A model generated the notes under the pieces. It worked only from the letters and a program-made list of their open reading frames with translations. It had not been told where the DNA came from and ran no database searches. This document shows positions 34,114 through 43,145 of a stretch of DNA of 64,000 bases, piece after piece (the stretch's first letter is position 1; every line of letters begins with the position of its first letter). The stretch is from positions 16,539 through 80,538 of the forward strand of contig NEUS01000003.1 of assembly GCA_002288455.1 (NCBI GenBank), written 5' to 3'. Made by a program: the position numbers and the translations under genes. The stretch comes from Opitutia bacterium Tous-C1TDCM (GTDB taxonomy: Bacteria; Verrucomicrobiota; Verrucomicrobiia; Opitutales; Opitutaceae).

Positions 34114-34947
34114 TCAGGGCCCGCGCGCGGCGAGGACGCCGGCACCGGTGCCGATCATGCCGGCGGCGCCCGAAGCGGGGGCGATGCCGTAGATGCGGGC
34201 GCTGGTGGCGGCGGCGGTGGCGTTGAACGGGATCGCCTGCAGGATGTTCTGCGGGCGGGTCGTCGACGTGCTGCTGGGGTTGTTCGAGTAGAAAGGAGAA
34301 TTGTTGCGCTGCACATTCGGGTAGAACGAGATATTGCCGCCGAGGAACGCGATGAAGCCCCCGGTACCCTTGTAAACACTGCTGGTCGGGCTCCAGACAC
34401 CGGCGGTGGTGAGGCCCCGGGTGTAAACGACGGGGGTGGTGGCGGCATCGCTCATCTTCACGCCGCCGACGAACTCCCAGGAGGGCGAACGGCCGTTGGT
34501 GAAGGACGCGTGCAGCGAATTGCGGGCGGTGCTGGGCTGGATGATGAACTGCAGCGGGACCGCGGCGTTGAAGGCCGGGTCGTTTTTGGCGAAGTAGAAC
34601 GACGGGTCCGTGAGGATGTTGTTTTTCGCGAGGATGCCGGGCCATTTCCACGCGTTCTGCGGCGCGGCGAGGGTCGCGTTGGGGATATTGATCGGGTCGG
34701 GCAGGCGGTCCTGATTGTCGCCCGCATAGATCTGCGCGGCCTTCAGGATTTCCCGCAGCTTGTTCGAGTCGACGGCCTTCTCCGCCTTTTCTCGCACCGT
34801 TCCGACGGTCGGGATCACGATCGCGGCGAGAATGCCGATGATCGCGATAACGGTGAGCAATTCGATGAGGGTGAAACCGCCGGACCGGAGATCGCGGCGC
34901 ACGGGCGCTCCGGAAAAGGCGGAGCGACGGTTAGGGATAAGCATCAT
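34114..34947 (-). CDS. type II secretion/type IV pilin-like protein
   Basis: The 277-residue product has a long leader of 24 residues ending SGG, then the prepilin peptidase site with cleavage before Phe25 (GFTLIELL) and the conserved Glu at mature position 5 (Glu29). A hydrophobic helix up to about residue 46 follows. The rest is an extended globular domain rich in Asn, Thr and Ser, typical of the many pseudopilins of Planctomycetes and Verrucomicrobia. A pilus or type II secretion machinery is required but none is encoded nearby. It is transcribed divergently from ilvE. Confidence 0.88.
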   Translation of the reverse strand: MMLIPNRRSAFSGAPVRRDLRSGGFTLIELLTVIAIIGILAAIVIPTVGTVREKAEKAVDSNKLREILKAAQIYAGDNQDRLPDPINIPNATLAAPQNAWKWPGILAKNNILTDPSFYFAKNDPAFNAAVPLQFIIQPSTARNSLHASFTNGRSPSWEFVGGVKMSDAATTPVVYTRGLTTAGVWSPTSSVYKGTGGFIAFLGGNISFYPNVQRNNSPFYSNNPSSTSTTRPQNILQAIPFNATAAATSARIYGIAPASGAAGMIGTGAGVLAARGP

Positions 34948-35082
34948 GGAGAAGGGGCAGGCTGGTCGGCGCTAGACGCTGAAAACCGGGCGACAGTTTC
35001 GGTGAAAAATCGCGAGCACAAGCAGATTCTCCCCCGGCGCGGACTCGACAAAACTTTTCCGTCCGACCTACGCTGCGCGACG

Positions 35083-35949
35083 ATGAAGATCTATCTCGAT
35101 GGCAAGTTCGTCGACAGCAGCGAAGCCAAAGTCTCCGTGTTCGATCATGGTCTGCTCTACGGCGACGGTGTCTTCGAGGGCATCCGGCTCTATGGCGGAA
35201 ACATCTTCCGCCTCGACGAACATCTCGAGCGACTCGAGTACTCCGCCAAAGCCATCATGCTGCAATTGCCGCTGACGCGCGCGGAACTCAGCGAGGTGAC
35301 CTGCGAAACTTGCCGCCAAAACGGCCTGACCGATGCCTACATCCGCCTCGTCGTGACCCGCGGCGTCGGCGACCTCGGCTTGGCGCCTTGGCTCTGCCCG
35401 AAGCCCTCGCTTTTCGTCATCGCGAGCAAGATTTCCCTCTATCCGAAAGAGCACTACGACAACGGCCTCGCCATCGTCACGGTGCCGACCCGCCGGATCA
35501 ATGCCGCCGCGCTGCCGCCGACGATCAAGTCGCTGAATTACCTCAACAACATCCTCGGCAAGATCGAGGCCCGGCAGTTCGGCGCGCTCGAGGCGATCAT
35601 GCTCAACGACCAAGGCTACGTCGCCGAGTGCACGGCGGACAACGTCTTCATCGTGCACAAGGGCGAGATCATCACGCCGTCGGCATCGCAAGGCGCGCTG
35701 AAGGGCGTCACCCGTTCCACGATCATCGACATCGCCAAGGACCTCGGCCTCCCGCTGCGCGAGGCGAATATGACGCGCTACGACATCTGGTGCGCGGACG
35801 AATGTTTCCTCACCGGCTCCGGTGCCGAGGTGATCCCGACGGTCAAGCTCGACGGCCGCGAGATCGGCAACGGCAAGCCCGGTCCCGTCACGCAGCGCGT
35901 GCTGGCCGAATTCCGCCGCCGCGTGCTGATCGAAGGCACGCGGATCTGA
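35083..35949 (+). CDS. ilvE: branched-chain amino acid aminotransferase, class IV
   Basis: This 288-residue PLP enzyme has the class IV fold: start MKIYLDGKFV, VFDHGLLYGDGVFEGIR near residues 19-35, the PLP lysine 149 in TIKSLNYLNN, and ECTADNVFIV near 183-192. It is of the short IlvE type (about 290 residues). It exchanges the amino group between branched-chain keto acids and glutamate. D-amino acid and aminodeoxychorismate lyases share the fold, but the motifs fit IlvE best. A 9-bp stem hairpin follows the stop; leuC and leuD, of the same pathway, lie 12 kb away. Confidence 0.9.
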   Translation: MKIYLDGKFVDSSEAKVSVFDHGLLYGDGVFEGIRLYGGNIFRLDEHLERLEYSAKAIMLQLPLTRAELSEVTCETCRQNGLTDAYIRLVVTRGVGDLGLAPWLCPKPSLFVIASKISLYPKEHYDNGLAIVTVPTRRINAAALPPTIKSLNYLNNILGKIEARQFGALEAIMLNDQGYVAECTADNVFIVHKGEIITPSASQGALKGVTRSTIIDIAKDLGLPLREANMTRYDIWCADECFLTGSGAEVIPTVKLDGREIGNGKPGPVTQRVLAEFRRRVLIEGTRI

Positions 35950-35956
35950 GCGGGGC

Positions 35957-35978
35957 GCGGGCGGCCGTTGCCGCCCGC
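35957..35978 (+). terminator. hairpin after ilvE, weak terminator candidate
   Basis: GCGGGCGGC (35957-35965) and GCCGCCCGC (35970-35978) form a perfect 9-bp stem with a CGTT loop, 8 bp after the ilvE stop. Only two T residues follow, so intrinsic termination would be inefficient. Confidence 0.45.
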
Positions 35979-36145
35979 TTGCAACGGGACCGGCGACTGC
36001 GGCCTCAAGTTTTCCTTCCGCGTCACGATTGCACGGATGGCGCATTATGTCGGGACGGTTCGGCGCTGGATCGGGAGACCTTTGCCCGCACTTGCCAGCG
36101 AAGATCACTCTGGCATGTTCCGTGCAGAAACCCTTCCGACATTCC

Positions 36146-36655
36146 ATGGCGAACCCGCTCAAATGTGATCTTTGCTCCAAGCCCGCGACGGTCCACCTCA
36201 CCCAGATCGTGAACAACAAGGTTCACAAGGTGGACCTTTGCGAAGCGTGCGCGCAGGCCAAGGGCGTCACCGATCCGAGCGGTTTCTCGCTGGCCGACCT
36301 GCTGCTCAAGGCCTCGCTGAATCCCGAGCCCGAGACGCCCGCGGGGATGCGTTGCGAGAAATGCGGCTTCACCCAGGCCGACTTCAAGAAGCACGGCCGC
36401 TTCGGTTGCCCCGTCTGCTACGAGGCCTTCAACGGCCTGGTCGAGCCGATGCTCGAAAACATGCACAACGGCACCGCCCACGCCGGCAAGATTCCCGTCC
36501 GCGCCCTCGAGCGCAAATCCCTCTACGACCGCCTCACCAAACTCGAATTCGACCTCACCGAGGCGATCAAATCCGAGCGTTACGAAGACGCCGCCCGCAC
36601 CCGCGATGAAATCAACCAGGTCAAACAAGCGTTCACCCAGCAGCCCGCGCGCTAA
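36146..36655 (+). CDS. mcsA: McsA-like activator of protein arginine kinase
   Basis: The 169-residue protein has four zinc-type CxxC pairs (CDLC at 7-10, CEAC near 32-35, CEKC and CPVC) and a C-terminal UVR motif (FDLTEAIKSERYEDAARTRDEI) of the kind found in UvrB/UvrC and ClpC. In Firmicutes McsA activates the McsB kinase and links it to ClpC. It is followed by mcsB after 4 bp and then clpC. The Firmicutes repressor gene ctsR, usually the first gene of this operon, is absent; ilvE lies upstream instead. Confidence 0.88.
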   Translation: MANPLKCDLCSKPATVHLTQIVNNKVHKVDLCEACAQAKGVTDPSGFSLADLLLKASLNPEPETPAGMRCEKCGFTQADFKKHGRFGCPVCYEAFNGLVEPMLENMHNGTAHAGKIPVRALERKSLYDRLTKLEFDLTEAIKSERYEDAARTRDEINQVKQAFTQQPAR

Positions 36656-36659
36656 GGCC

Positions 36660-37760
36660 ATGACGATTTCCTCGCTCATCGACACGCCTTCCGAGCTGAC
36701 GGATTCCGCCAGCAGCAAGACGGCGATCGTGCTGATGACACGCGTCCGCCTCGCGCGCAATCTCGCGGGCCAATCCTTTCCGGGCTGGGCCAAGCCGCCG
36801 CAGCGCGAACAGATCCTCGCGACGTGCCGGGCCGCGGTCGCGGCGACGCCGCAGATGAAGCGCTCGCTCAACGTCGGCATCGGCGACCTCGGCGACCTCG
36901 AACGCCAGATCCTCGTCGAGCGCCACCTGATCAGCCGTGAACTCAGCGGCGCCAAGGGCGGCGCGGGTGTCGTGATCAGCCGCGATCAGGCGTTTTCCGT
37001 CATGGTCAACGAAGAGGACCACCTGCGGCTCCAGGTGCTGCGGGCAGGCTTCAATCTCCGGAAAGCCTGGCAGGCGATCAACGAACTCGATTCCGCCCTC
37101 GAAGAGAGCCTCGATTTCGCGTTTTCGCCGACGCTCGGCTACCTCACCGCGTGCCCGACCAACCTCGGCACCGGCATGCGCGCCTCGGCCATGATGCATC
37201 TGCCGGCGCTCGTGATCTCGAGCCAGATGGAAAAGATCGTCCGCGCCGTGAACCAACTCGGCATGGTCGTCCGCGGCCTCTTCGGCGAAGGCTCGGATGC
37301 CAGCGGCAGCATTTTCCAGATTTCCAACCAGACCACGCTCGGCGAATCCGAGGAGGACATCATCAAGCGCCTCAGCGCCGTGCTGCAGTCCATCGTCGAA
37401 CACGAACTCAACGCCCGCGAAAAACTGCTCGAAGCCGATGCCGGCAAGCTGCTCGACAAGATCGGCCGCGCCTACGGCATTTTGCAAAACAGCCATTTGC
37501 TGAGCTCGAGCGAGGCGATGAATCTGCTCTCGCTGATCCGCCTCGGCGTCGATCTCGGTTCCTTCGCGCCCGACAGCCGTTGCATGATCGACCGCCTCTT
37601 CATCGAGGCGCAACCCGGCCATCTCCAGCACGCCCAGAAGGGCGAGTTCGAGCCCGGCCAGCGCGACGTCCTCCGCGCCGCGCGCCTGCGGGCCGAGTTT
37701 GCGAATTTCACCCGCCCGGACTTCGCTTTCGGGCATCGTCCCGCCGCCGGCCAAAACTGA
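36660..37760 (+). CDS. mcsB: protein arginine kinase McsB
   Basis: This 366-residue phosphagen-kinase fold protein has VLMTRVRLARNLAG near residues 24-37 for nucleotide binding and the signature CPTNLGTGMRAS near 165-176, including the active-site cysteine. McsB phosphorylates arginines in misfolded proteins and so marks them for ClpCP. The ATG at 36660 is the only start that follows the mcsA stop closely. The neighbours mcsA and clpC form the same functional set. Whether a ClpC arginine-phosphate docking site exists here was not checked in detail. Confidence 0.93.
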   Translation: MTISSLIDTPSELTDSASSKTAIVLMTRVRLARNLAGQSFPGWAKPPQREQILATCRAAVAATPQMKRSLNVGIGDLGDLERQILVERHLISRELSGAKGGAGVVISRDQAFSVMVNEEDHLRLQVLRAGFNLRKAWQAINELDSALEESLDFAFSPTLGYLTACPTNLGTGMRASAMMHLPALVISSQMEKIVRAVNQLGMVVRGLFGEGSDASGSIFQISNQTTLGESEEDIIKRLSAVLQSIVEHELNAREKLLEADAGKLLDKIGRAYGILQNSHLLSSSEAMNLLSLIRLGVDLGSFAPDSRCMIDRLFIEAQPGHLQHAQKGEFEPGQRDVLRAARLRAEFANFTRPDFAFGHRPAAGQN

Positions 37761-37786
37761 TCCGCGACCCAACCTTTCAAAACGCC

Positions 37787-40315
37787 ATGTCCCAAGAACC
37801 GATGAACAACTTCACGCCCCGCGCGCAGCAGGTGCTCGCGTTGGCCCGCAAGGAAGCCGATCGCTTCCACCACAACTACGTCGGCACCGAGCACATTCTG
37901 CTGGGACTGATCAAGCTCGGCCAAGGCGTGGCCGTGAGCGTGCTCCAGAAGATGGGCCTCGACTTGGAGACCGTCCGCAACGCCGTCGAAAAACAGGTCG
38001 GCACCGGCCAGGAAACCAAGGCCCAGAGCAGCATTCCCTACACGCCGCGCGTGAAGAAGGTCCTCGCCCTCGCCGGCAAGGAAGCCAAGACGCTCAACCA
38101 CTCCTACGTCGGCACCGAGCACATCCTCCTCGGCCTGCTCCGCGAGGGCGAAGGTGTCGCCGCCCGCGTCCTCAAGTCCCTCGACATCGACATCGAGCGC
38201 ACGCGCAACGAAATCCTCCGCGAGCTCGACCCGCAGTTCTCCGGCTCCCAGCCCGGTGAAGGCGGCGGCGAGGAAGCCGCCGCGGGCACGCCCCCGCGCG
38301 CGGGCGCGCCGGCCGAGGACAAGAAGGAAGTGAAGACTCCGGCCCTGAAGGCCTTCGGCCGCGATCTCACCGAGCTCGCCAAGAAGGGCGAAATGGATCC
38401 CGTCGTCGGCCGGAAAAACGAGATCCGCCGCGTCATCCAGATCCTTTGCCGCCGCACCAAGAACAACCCGGTGCTCATCGGCGAAGCCGGCGTCGGCAAG
38501 ACCGCCATCGTCGAGGGCCTCGCCCAGGAAATCGCCAGCGGCAACGTCCCCGAGATCCTGTTCGAGAAAAAGGTCATCACCCTCGATCTCGCCCTCATGG
38601 TCGCCGGCACCAAGTACCGCGGCCAGTTCGAGGAACGCATCAAGGCCGTGATGGACGAGATCAAGCGCGCGAAGAACATCATCCTCTTCATCGACGAGCT
38701 CCACACCATCGTCGGCGCCGGGGCCGCCGAAGGCGCCATGGACGCTTCCAATATCTTCAAGCCCGCGCTCTCCCGCGGCGAACTCCAGTGCGTCGGCGCG
38801 ACCACCCTCAACGAGTACCGCAAGTACATCGAGAAGGACTCCGCCCTCGATCGCCGCTTCCAATCTGTCAAGGTCGAGGCCCCGTCCGTCGACGACACGG
38901 TGCTCATCCTCAAGGGCATCCGCGGCAAGTACGAGGATCACCACAAGGCGATCTTCACCGACAAGTCCCTCGAGTCCGCGGCGAAACTCTCCGACCGCTA
39001 CATCACCGGCCGCTTCCTGCCCGACAAGGCCATCGACGTCATGGACGAGGCCGGCTCGCGCGCCCGCATCGGCGCCCTCAGCCGTCCGCCCGACATCGAG
39101 AATCTCGCGAAGGAAATCGAGACCGTCTGCGGCCAGAAAGAAAAGGCCATCAGCGAGCAGCACTTCGAGGAAGCGGCCAAGTTCCGCGACCAGGAAAAGC
39201 AGCTCCGCGCCAAGCAGGAACAGGTCACGGAAGCCTGGAAAAAACAGCGGGACGAAAAGCGCATCACGATCGACGAAGATCTGATGATGCAGGTCGTCGC
39301 CGACTGGACCGGCATCCCGCTCTCCCGCATGGAAAAGAAGGAAAGCGAGAAACTGCTCTCCCTCGAAGGCGAATTGCAGAAGGCCGTCATCGGCCAGGAT
39401 CCCGCCTCCGTCGCGATCGCGCGCGCCCTGCGCCGCTCCCGCGCGGATCTCAAGGATCCCCGCCGCCCGATCGGCTCCTTTATGTTCGTCGGTCCGACCG
39501 GCGTCGGCAAAACGATGCTGGCGAAGACCCTCGCCGCGCAGATGTTCGGCAACCAGGACGCGATCATCCAGATCGACATGTCCGAATACATGGAGAAGTT
39601 CGCCGTTTCCCGGCTCGTCGGTTCGCCTCCGGGCTACGTCGGCTACGAGGAAGGCGGCCAGCTCACCGAGGCCGTGCGCCGCAAGCCGTACGCCGTCGTG
39701 CTTTTCGACGAAATCGAAAAGGCGCACCCGGATGTCATCCAGTTGCTGCTCCAGATTCTCGAGGACGGGCGGCTCACCGACTCCCTCGGCCGCACGGTCG
39801 ATTTCCGGAATACGATCATCATCATGACCTCGAACGTCGGCGCGCAACTCCTGCAGCGCCAGACGTCGATGGGCTTCGCGGCCGCGACCTCGAGTTTCAA
39901 CGACGCCGAGAAGATGCGCGAGAAGGTGCTGGAAGAGGCGAAGCGGGTCTTCAAACCCGAGTTCCTCAACCGCATTTCCGACATCATCTTCTTCCGGCCC
40001 CTCGACAAGCTGGACCTCGTCAAGATCGTCGAACTCGAGACGGCGAATTTCGCCAAGCGTCTCACCGAGCGGAAAATCACCCTCGAGTTTTCGCAGGAAG
40101 CGAAGGACCTCCTCATCGAGAAGGGCTACGACGAGAAGTACGGCGCCCGTCCGCTCCGGCGCGCGGTCGAGCACTACCTCGAGGATCCGCTGGCCGAAGC
40201 GTTGCTCCGCGGCGACGTCAAGGACGGCGAACCCGTCGTCGTGTCCCGCGACGGCGACAAATTGATCTTCAAACAAAAGACGCCCCCCGCCGCTGCCAGC
40301 GGCGTGACGCCATAA
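37787..40315 (+). CDS. clpC: ATP-dependent Clp protease ATP-binding subunit ClpC
   Basis: The 842-residue AAA+ unfoldase has two N-terminal Clp-N repeats (about 6-75 and 80-148), a Gly/Ala/Pro-rich linker (about 152-182), the first AAA module with Walker A GEAGVGKT near 228-235, a UVR-containing middle domain with [20 protein letters not shown] (McsA/MecA interaction type), and the second AAA module with GPTGVGKT near 568-575 and the sensor and C-terminal D2 regions. It unfolds substrates for ClpP. A second in-frame ATG at 37802 ([10 protein letters not shown]) is a possible alternative start. The gene ends with a strong terminator. Confidence 0.95.
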   Translation: MSQEPMNNFTPRAQQVLALARKEADRFHHNYVGTEHILLGLIKLGQGVAVSVLQKMGLDLETVRNAVEKQVGTGQETKAQSSIPYTPRVKKVLALAGKEAKTLNHSYVGTEHILLGLLREGEGVAARVLKSLDIDIERTRNEILRELDPQFSGSQPGEGGGEEAAAGTPPRAGAPAEDKKEVKTPALKAFGRDLTELAKKGEMDPVVGRKNEIRRVIQILCRRTKNNPVLIGEAGVGKTAIVEGLAQEIASGNVPEILFEKKVITLDLALMVAGTKYRGQFEERIKAVMDEIKRAKNIILFIDELHTIVGAGAAEGAMDASNIFKPALSRGELQCVGATTLNEYRKYIEKDSALDRRFQSVKVEAPSVDDTVLILKGIRGKYEDHHKAIFTDKSLESAAKLSDRYITGRFLPDKAIDVMDEAGSRARIGALSRPPDIENLAKEIETVCGQKEKAISEQHFEEAAKFRDQEKQLRAKQEQVTEAWKKQRDEKRITIDEDLMMQVVADWTGIPLSRMEKKESEKLLSLEGELQKAVIGQDPASVAIARALRRSRADLKDPRRPIGSFMFVGPTGVGKTMLAKTLAAQMFGNQDAIIQIDMSEYMEKFAVSRLVGSPPGYVGYEEGGQLTEAVRRKPYAVVLFDEIEKAHPDVIQLLLQILEDGRLTDSLGRTVDFRNTIIIMTSNVGAQLLQRQTSMGFAAATSSFNDAEKMREKVLEEAKRVFKPEFLNRISDIIFFRPLDKLDLVKIVELETANFAKRLTERKITLEFSQEAKDLLIEKGYDEKYGARPLRRAVEHYLEDPLAEALLRGDVKDGEPVVVSRDGDKLIFKQKTPPAAASGVTP

Positions 40316-40343
40316 AAAAACGACGACCACCCGTCGTCTCCCG

Positions 40344-40381
40344 AAACCCCGCGTCCCGAGATCAAGGGACGCGGGGTTTTT
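40344..40381 (+). terminator. rho-independent terminator of mcsA-mcsB-clpC
   Basis: CCCCGCGTCCC (40347-40357) pairs with GGGACGCGGGG (40366-40376), followed by five T residues. The hairpin lies 31 bp after the clpC stop. Confidence 0.93.
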
Positions 40382-40448
40382 CGTTTCAGATCCGGCGGCG
40401 GCGGATTTGCGCGTTGCCGCCGGCGGTCCCGCGCGAACAACGTCGGGC

Positions 40449-42248
40449 GTGATTCCGTTCCGGCAATTGGCCGCTCTGGCGGCGGCAGCGGCGCTCGCGA
40501 CGGCGGCGGCAGGCCGGCCGATTCCCGAGGCGGAGGCCCTGCAGCCGCCGACTCCCGCGCGTCTCGCCGCCGTGGCCGCCGCGGCGAAGCAGGACGGCTG
40601 GGGGCCGCAGCAGGCGGATCTGCGCGCGGCGGCCCGGCTCGCCTACGAGCGCGACAAATTGCCGGCGGCCGAAGCGTGGAACCACGTGCGGCGCTGGGCG
40701 GAATTGTTCGCGCAGACCGAGGCGGAGTTTGTTCCGCAGTGGATCGCCGCCGTGAACGCCGCGCAAGTGGGCCACCCGAACATGCCGTCGCGTTATGGGA
40801 CGCGCCCCGTGCCGATCGGCGACGTGCTGGCGCCGGAATTGAAGCTTTGGCTGCTCGGCCAGACTGAGCTTTCCGGCGAATTCCACGCGCTGGTTTCGCC
40901 GGTCGATTTCCTGCCGCGCAGCTTCGCGATTCTGCAGGAACTCTACGCCCACGATGCCGCGGTCTTCAAAAAATTCCCGGCCCTCGCGGTCGCGATCGCC
41001 CTCGTGTACGACGTGCCGCCGCCGCCGATTTGGCCGCATGCGCAGGTGACCGCGGAAGCGCTGCCGCGCCGGTTTCCCGCCCCGACCGCGGCCTTCGCGT
41101 GGTGGGCGAAGCAGGAACAACTCGGCAAGACCTACCATCGTCTGGCCCGGCTGGGGCCCGACGAACTGAAGTTCCTCGTCGATGTCGCCGCGCCGTTTGC
41201 CGAACTCGAATGGGCGCAACTCGTGTCGAACCACCCGCTCGGCCAACTCGCGGGCGCCTACACGATGGTGCGCTACCGCAACGACCGGCTCGCCAACCGC
41301 ACGCCGATCTGGTCCGGGTCGAGCTACGCGCTGGCGGAGATCATGGCCGCGGGCGGGATTTGCGCGGACCAGGCGTATTTCGCGACGCAGGTCGGCAAGG
41401 CGCGCGGCGTGCCGACGCTGCTTTTTTCCGGCGCCGGCAACGACGGCCGCCACGCGTGGTTCGGCTACCTGGGGGCGGACGGAAAATGGAAAATGGACGC
41501 CGGCCGCTATGCCGAGCAGCGCTTCGTGACCGGCTTCGCCCGCGATCCCCAGACGTGGCGGGAAATCTCCGACCACGAACTCGCCTTTCTCGGGGAACGT
41601 TTCCGCGATCTGCCCTCGTTCCGCCAATCCCGCGTGCACGTCGCTTTCGCCGCCGATTTTCTCGCCACCGGCCTGGACCGCGCCGCCGGCACGGCCGCCC
41701 GCAAGGCGGTGAACTTCGAACGCCGCAACCAGGCCGGCTGGGAATTTCTGCTGACGGCGGCGCGACGGGAAGGCCGGGACGCCAAGGCGGTGGAAAGTTT
41801 GCTGCGCGAGGCCGCGGCGGCGTTTGCGCGCTACCCGGATCTCGAACTGCTCTACGGGAAACGGTTGGCCGACAGTCTCCGGGCCCGCGGCGAAACCAGC
41901 CTGGCCGACGCGGAACTGCAGCGGCTGGCGGCCAAGAACCGCAGCGGGCGCAGCGATCTCAACGTGGAGCAGGCCCGCGATGCCGTGCGGCGCGCGATCG
42001 CGACCCAGCCGCTGCCGCAGCAGCTGCTCGCGTATAACCAAGCCGTGGATACGTTCGGCCGCGGCGCCGGCGTGGCGTTTTTCGACCAGGTCGTGGCCGG
42101 TTTTGTTGAGCATCTGCTCCGGCTGGGCCGCCGGACCGAGGCCCAGCAGGCGCTGGACCGGGCGCGCCGGGCACTGCGCGTCGAGCCGAAGAGCCAGCTC
42201 GCCGCCGATTTCGAACTGCTCGGCAAGACCGTGCGGGAGACGAAGTGA
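40449..42248 (+). CDS. secreted transglutaminase-like protein
   Basis: The 599-residue product starts from GTG with a Sec-type signal (residues 1-22, rich in Ala) and a helical N-terminal region. A transglutaminase-like cysteine-protease core follows, with the triad Cys305 (GGICADQA), His335 (GRHAWFGYL) and Asp350 (KMDAGRY). A helical repeat region resembling TPR or Sel1 (about 400-590) closes it. It could cross-link or cleave extracytoplasmic proteins. The GTG start is chosen for its signal peptide; an upstream TTG at 40407 is less likely. No operon partner is evident; the next gene is convergent. Confidence 0.75.
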   Translation: MIPFRQLAALAAAAALATAAAGRPIPEAEALQPPTPARLAAVAAAAKQDGWGPQQADLRAAARLAYERDKLPAAEAWNHVRRWAELFAQTEAEFVPQWIAAVNAAQVGHPNMPSRYGTRPVPIGDVLAPELKLWLLGQTELSGEFHALVSPVDFLPRSFAILQELYAHDAAVFKKFPALAVAIALVYDVPPPPIWPHAQVTAEALPRRFPAPTAAFAWWAKQEQLGKTYHRLARLGPDELKFLVDVAAPFAELEWAQLVSNHPLGQLAGAYTMVRYRNDRLANRTPIWSGSSYALAEIMAAGGICADQAYFATQVGKARGVPTLLFSGAGNDGRHAWFGYLGADGKWKMDAGRYAEQRFVTGFARDPQTWREISDHELAFLGERFRDLPSFRQSRVHVAFAADFLATGLDRAAGTAARKAVNFERRNQAGWEFLLTAARREGRDAKAVESLLREAAAAFARYPDLELLYGKRLADSLRARGETSLADAELQRLAAKNRSGRSDLNVEQARDAVRRAIATQPLPQQLLAYNQAVDTFGRGAGVAFFDQVVAGFVEHLLRLGRRTEAQQALDRARRALRVEPKSQLAADFELLGKTVRETK

Positions 42249-42263
42249 CGCCGCCCGCCGCTG

Positions 42264-43145
42264 TCACCTCGCGGGGCGCAGCACCTCGAGCGCCGCGAGC
42301 ATGGCGGCGTTGCGCGTCTCCAGGCCGAGCTTCTGGAAAATGTGTTCCACGTGCTTGTGCACGGTCCGGACGTTGGCGCCGATAATGACGGCGATGTCCG
42401 GGTTGCTCTTGCCCTGGGCGATCCAATACAGGACCTCGGCTTCGCGGGTCGTGACGCCCAGCGCCAGCAGGGCGGCCGGGCCGGGCGGTGAGCCGCGCTC
42501 CTCGAGTACCAGCATCTGCAGATCGGTGCGGTCGCGCTCCGCGAAACGGCGGACCACGAGGGCCGCGCCCTCCGCCCCGAAGGCGGCCGGCAGCCGGTCC
42601 GCCGCGCGGTCGGGATGGTGTTTGTAAAGCAGATCGGCTGCGAGGCGGGTCTGGAAAACGATGCGCCCCTGCGAATCCGCGAGAATCACGGCGCGGTCGA
42701 GCGATTGGCTGAGTTGGTTCTCCGCTTCGGTCCGCAGCGCGAGTTCGTCGGCGAGGGATTTTTGCAACAGCCGGATCTGCAGGTGCGCGGCGACTCGGGC
42801 GAGCACCTCGGGCGGATAGACCGGCTTCGTGATGTAGTCGACGGCTCCGGCTTCGAAGGCGCGGAGCTTTTGCGCCGGTTCCTCGATCGCCGTCATGAAG
42901 ATCACGGGCACGTCGCGGCACTCGGGCCGGGTCTTGAGCTGGCGGCAGGTCGCGACGCCGTCGAGGCCCGGCATGATGAGATCCATCAGCACGAGATCCG
43001 GCGTGGTGTGTTCGAGCAGGCTGAGCGCGCTGCGCCCGCTCTCGGCGACCAAAATTTCGTGGTGTGCCTCCGTGAGGGCGTCGAGGAGGAGCGACAGGTT
43101 CGCCGGGGTATCGTCGACGACCAGAATGCGACCGGCGGTGGTCAT
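42264..43145 (-). CDS. LuxR-type response regulator
   Basis: This 293-residue protein has an N-terminal receiver domain (about 5-118, VVDDTPAN with acidic pocket and the phosphoacceptor in LVLMDLIMPG at about 51-60), a middle segment resembling a PAS fold (about 135-215, QSLDRAVILADSQGRIVFQT), and a C-terminal LuxR helix-turn-helix (about 228-285, LTTREAEVLYWIAQGKSNPDIAV-like). It overlaps the kinase gene by ATGA, so it is translationally coupled to it and is its likely partner. Start and stop order shows it is the last gene of the LysR-kinase-regulator operon. Confidence 0.9.
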   Translation of the reverse strand: MTTAGRILVVDDTPANLSLLLDALTEAHHEILVAESGRSALSLLEHTTPDLVLMDLIMPGLDGVATCRQLKTRPECRDVPVIFMTAIEEPAQKLRAFEAGAVDYITKPVYPPEVLARVAAHLQIRLLQKSLADELALRTEAENQLSQSLDRAVILADSQGRIVFQTRLAADLLYKHHPDRAADRLPAAFGAEGAALVVRRFAERDRTDLQMLVLEERGSPPGPAALLALGVTTREAEVLYWIAQGKSNPDIAVIIGANVRTVHKHVEHIFQKLGLETRNAAMLAALEVLRPAR

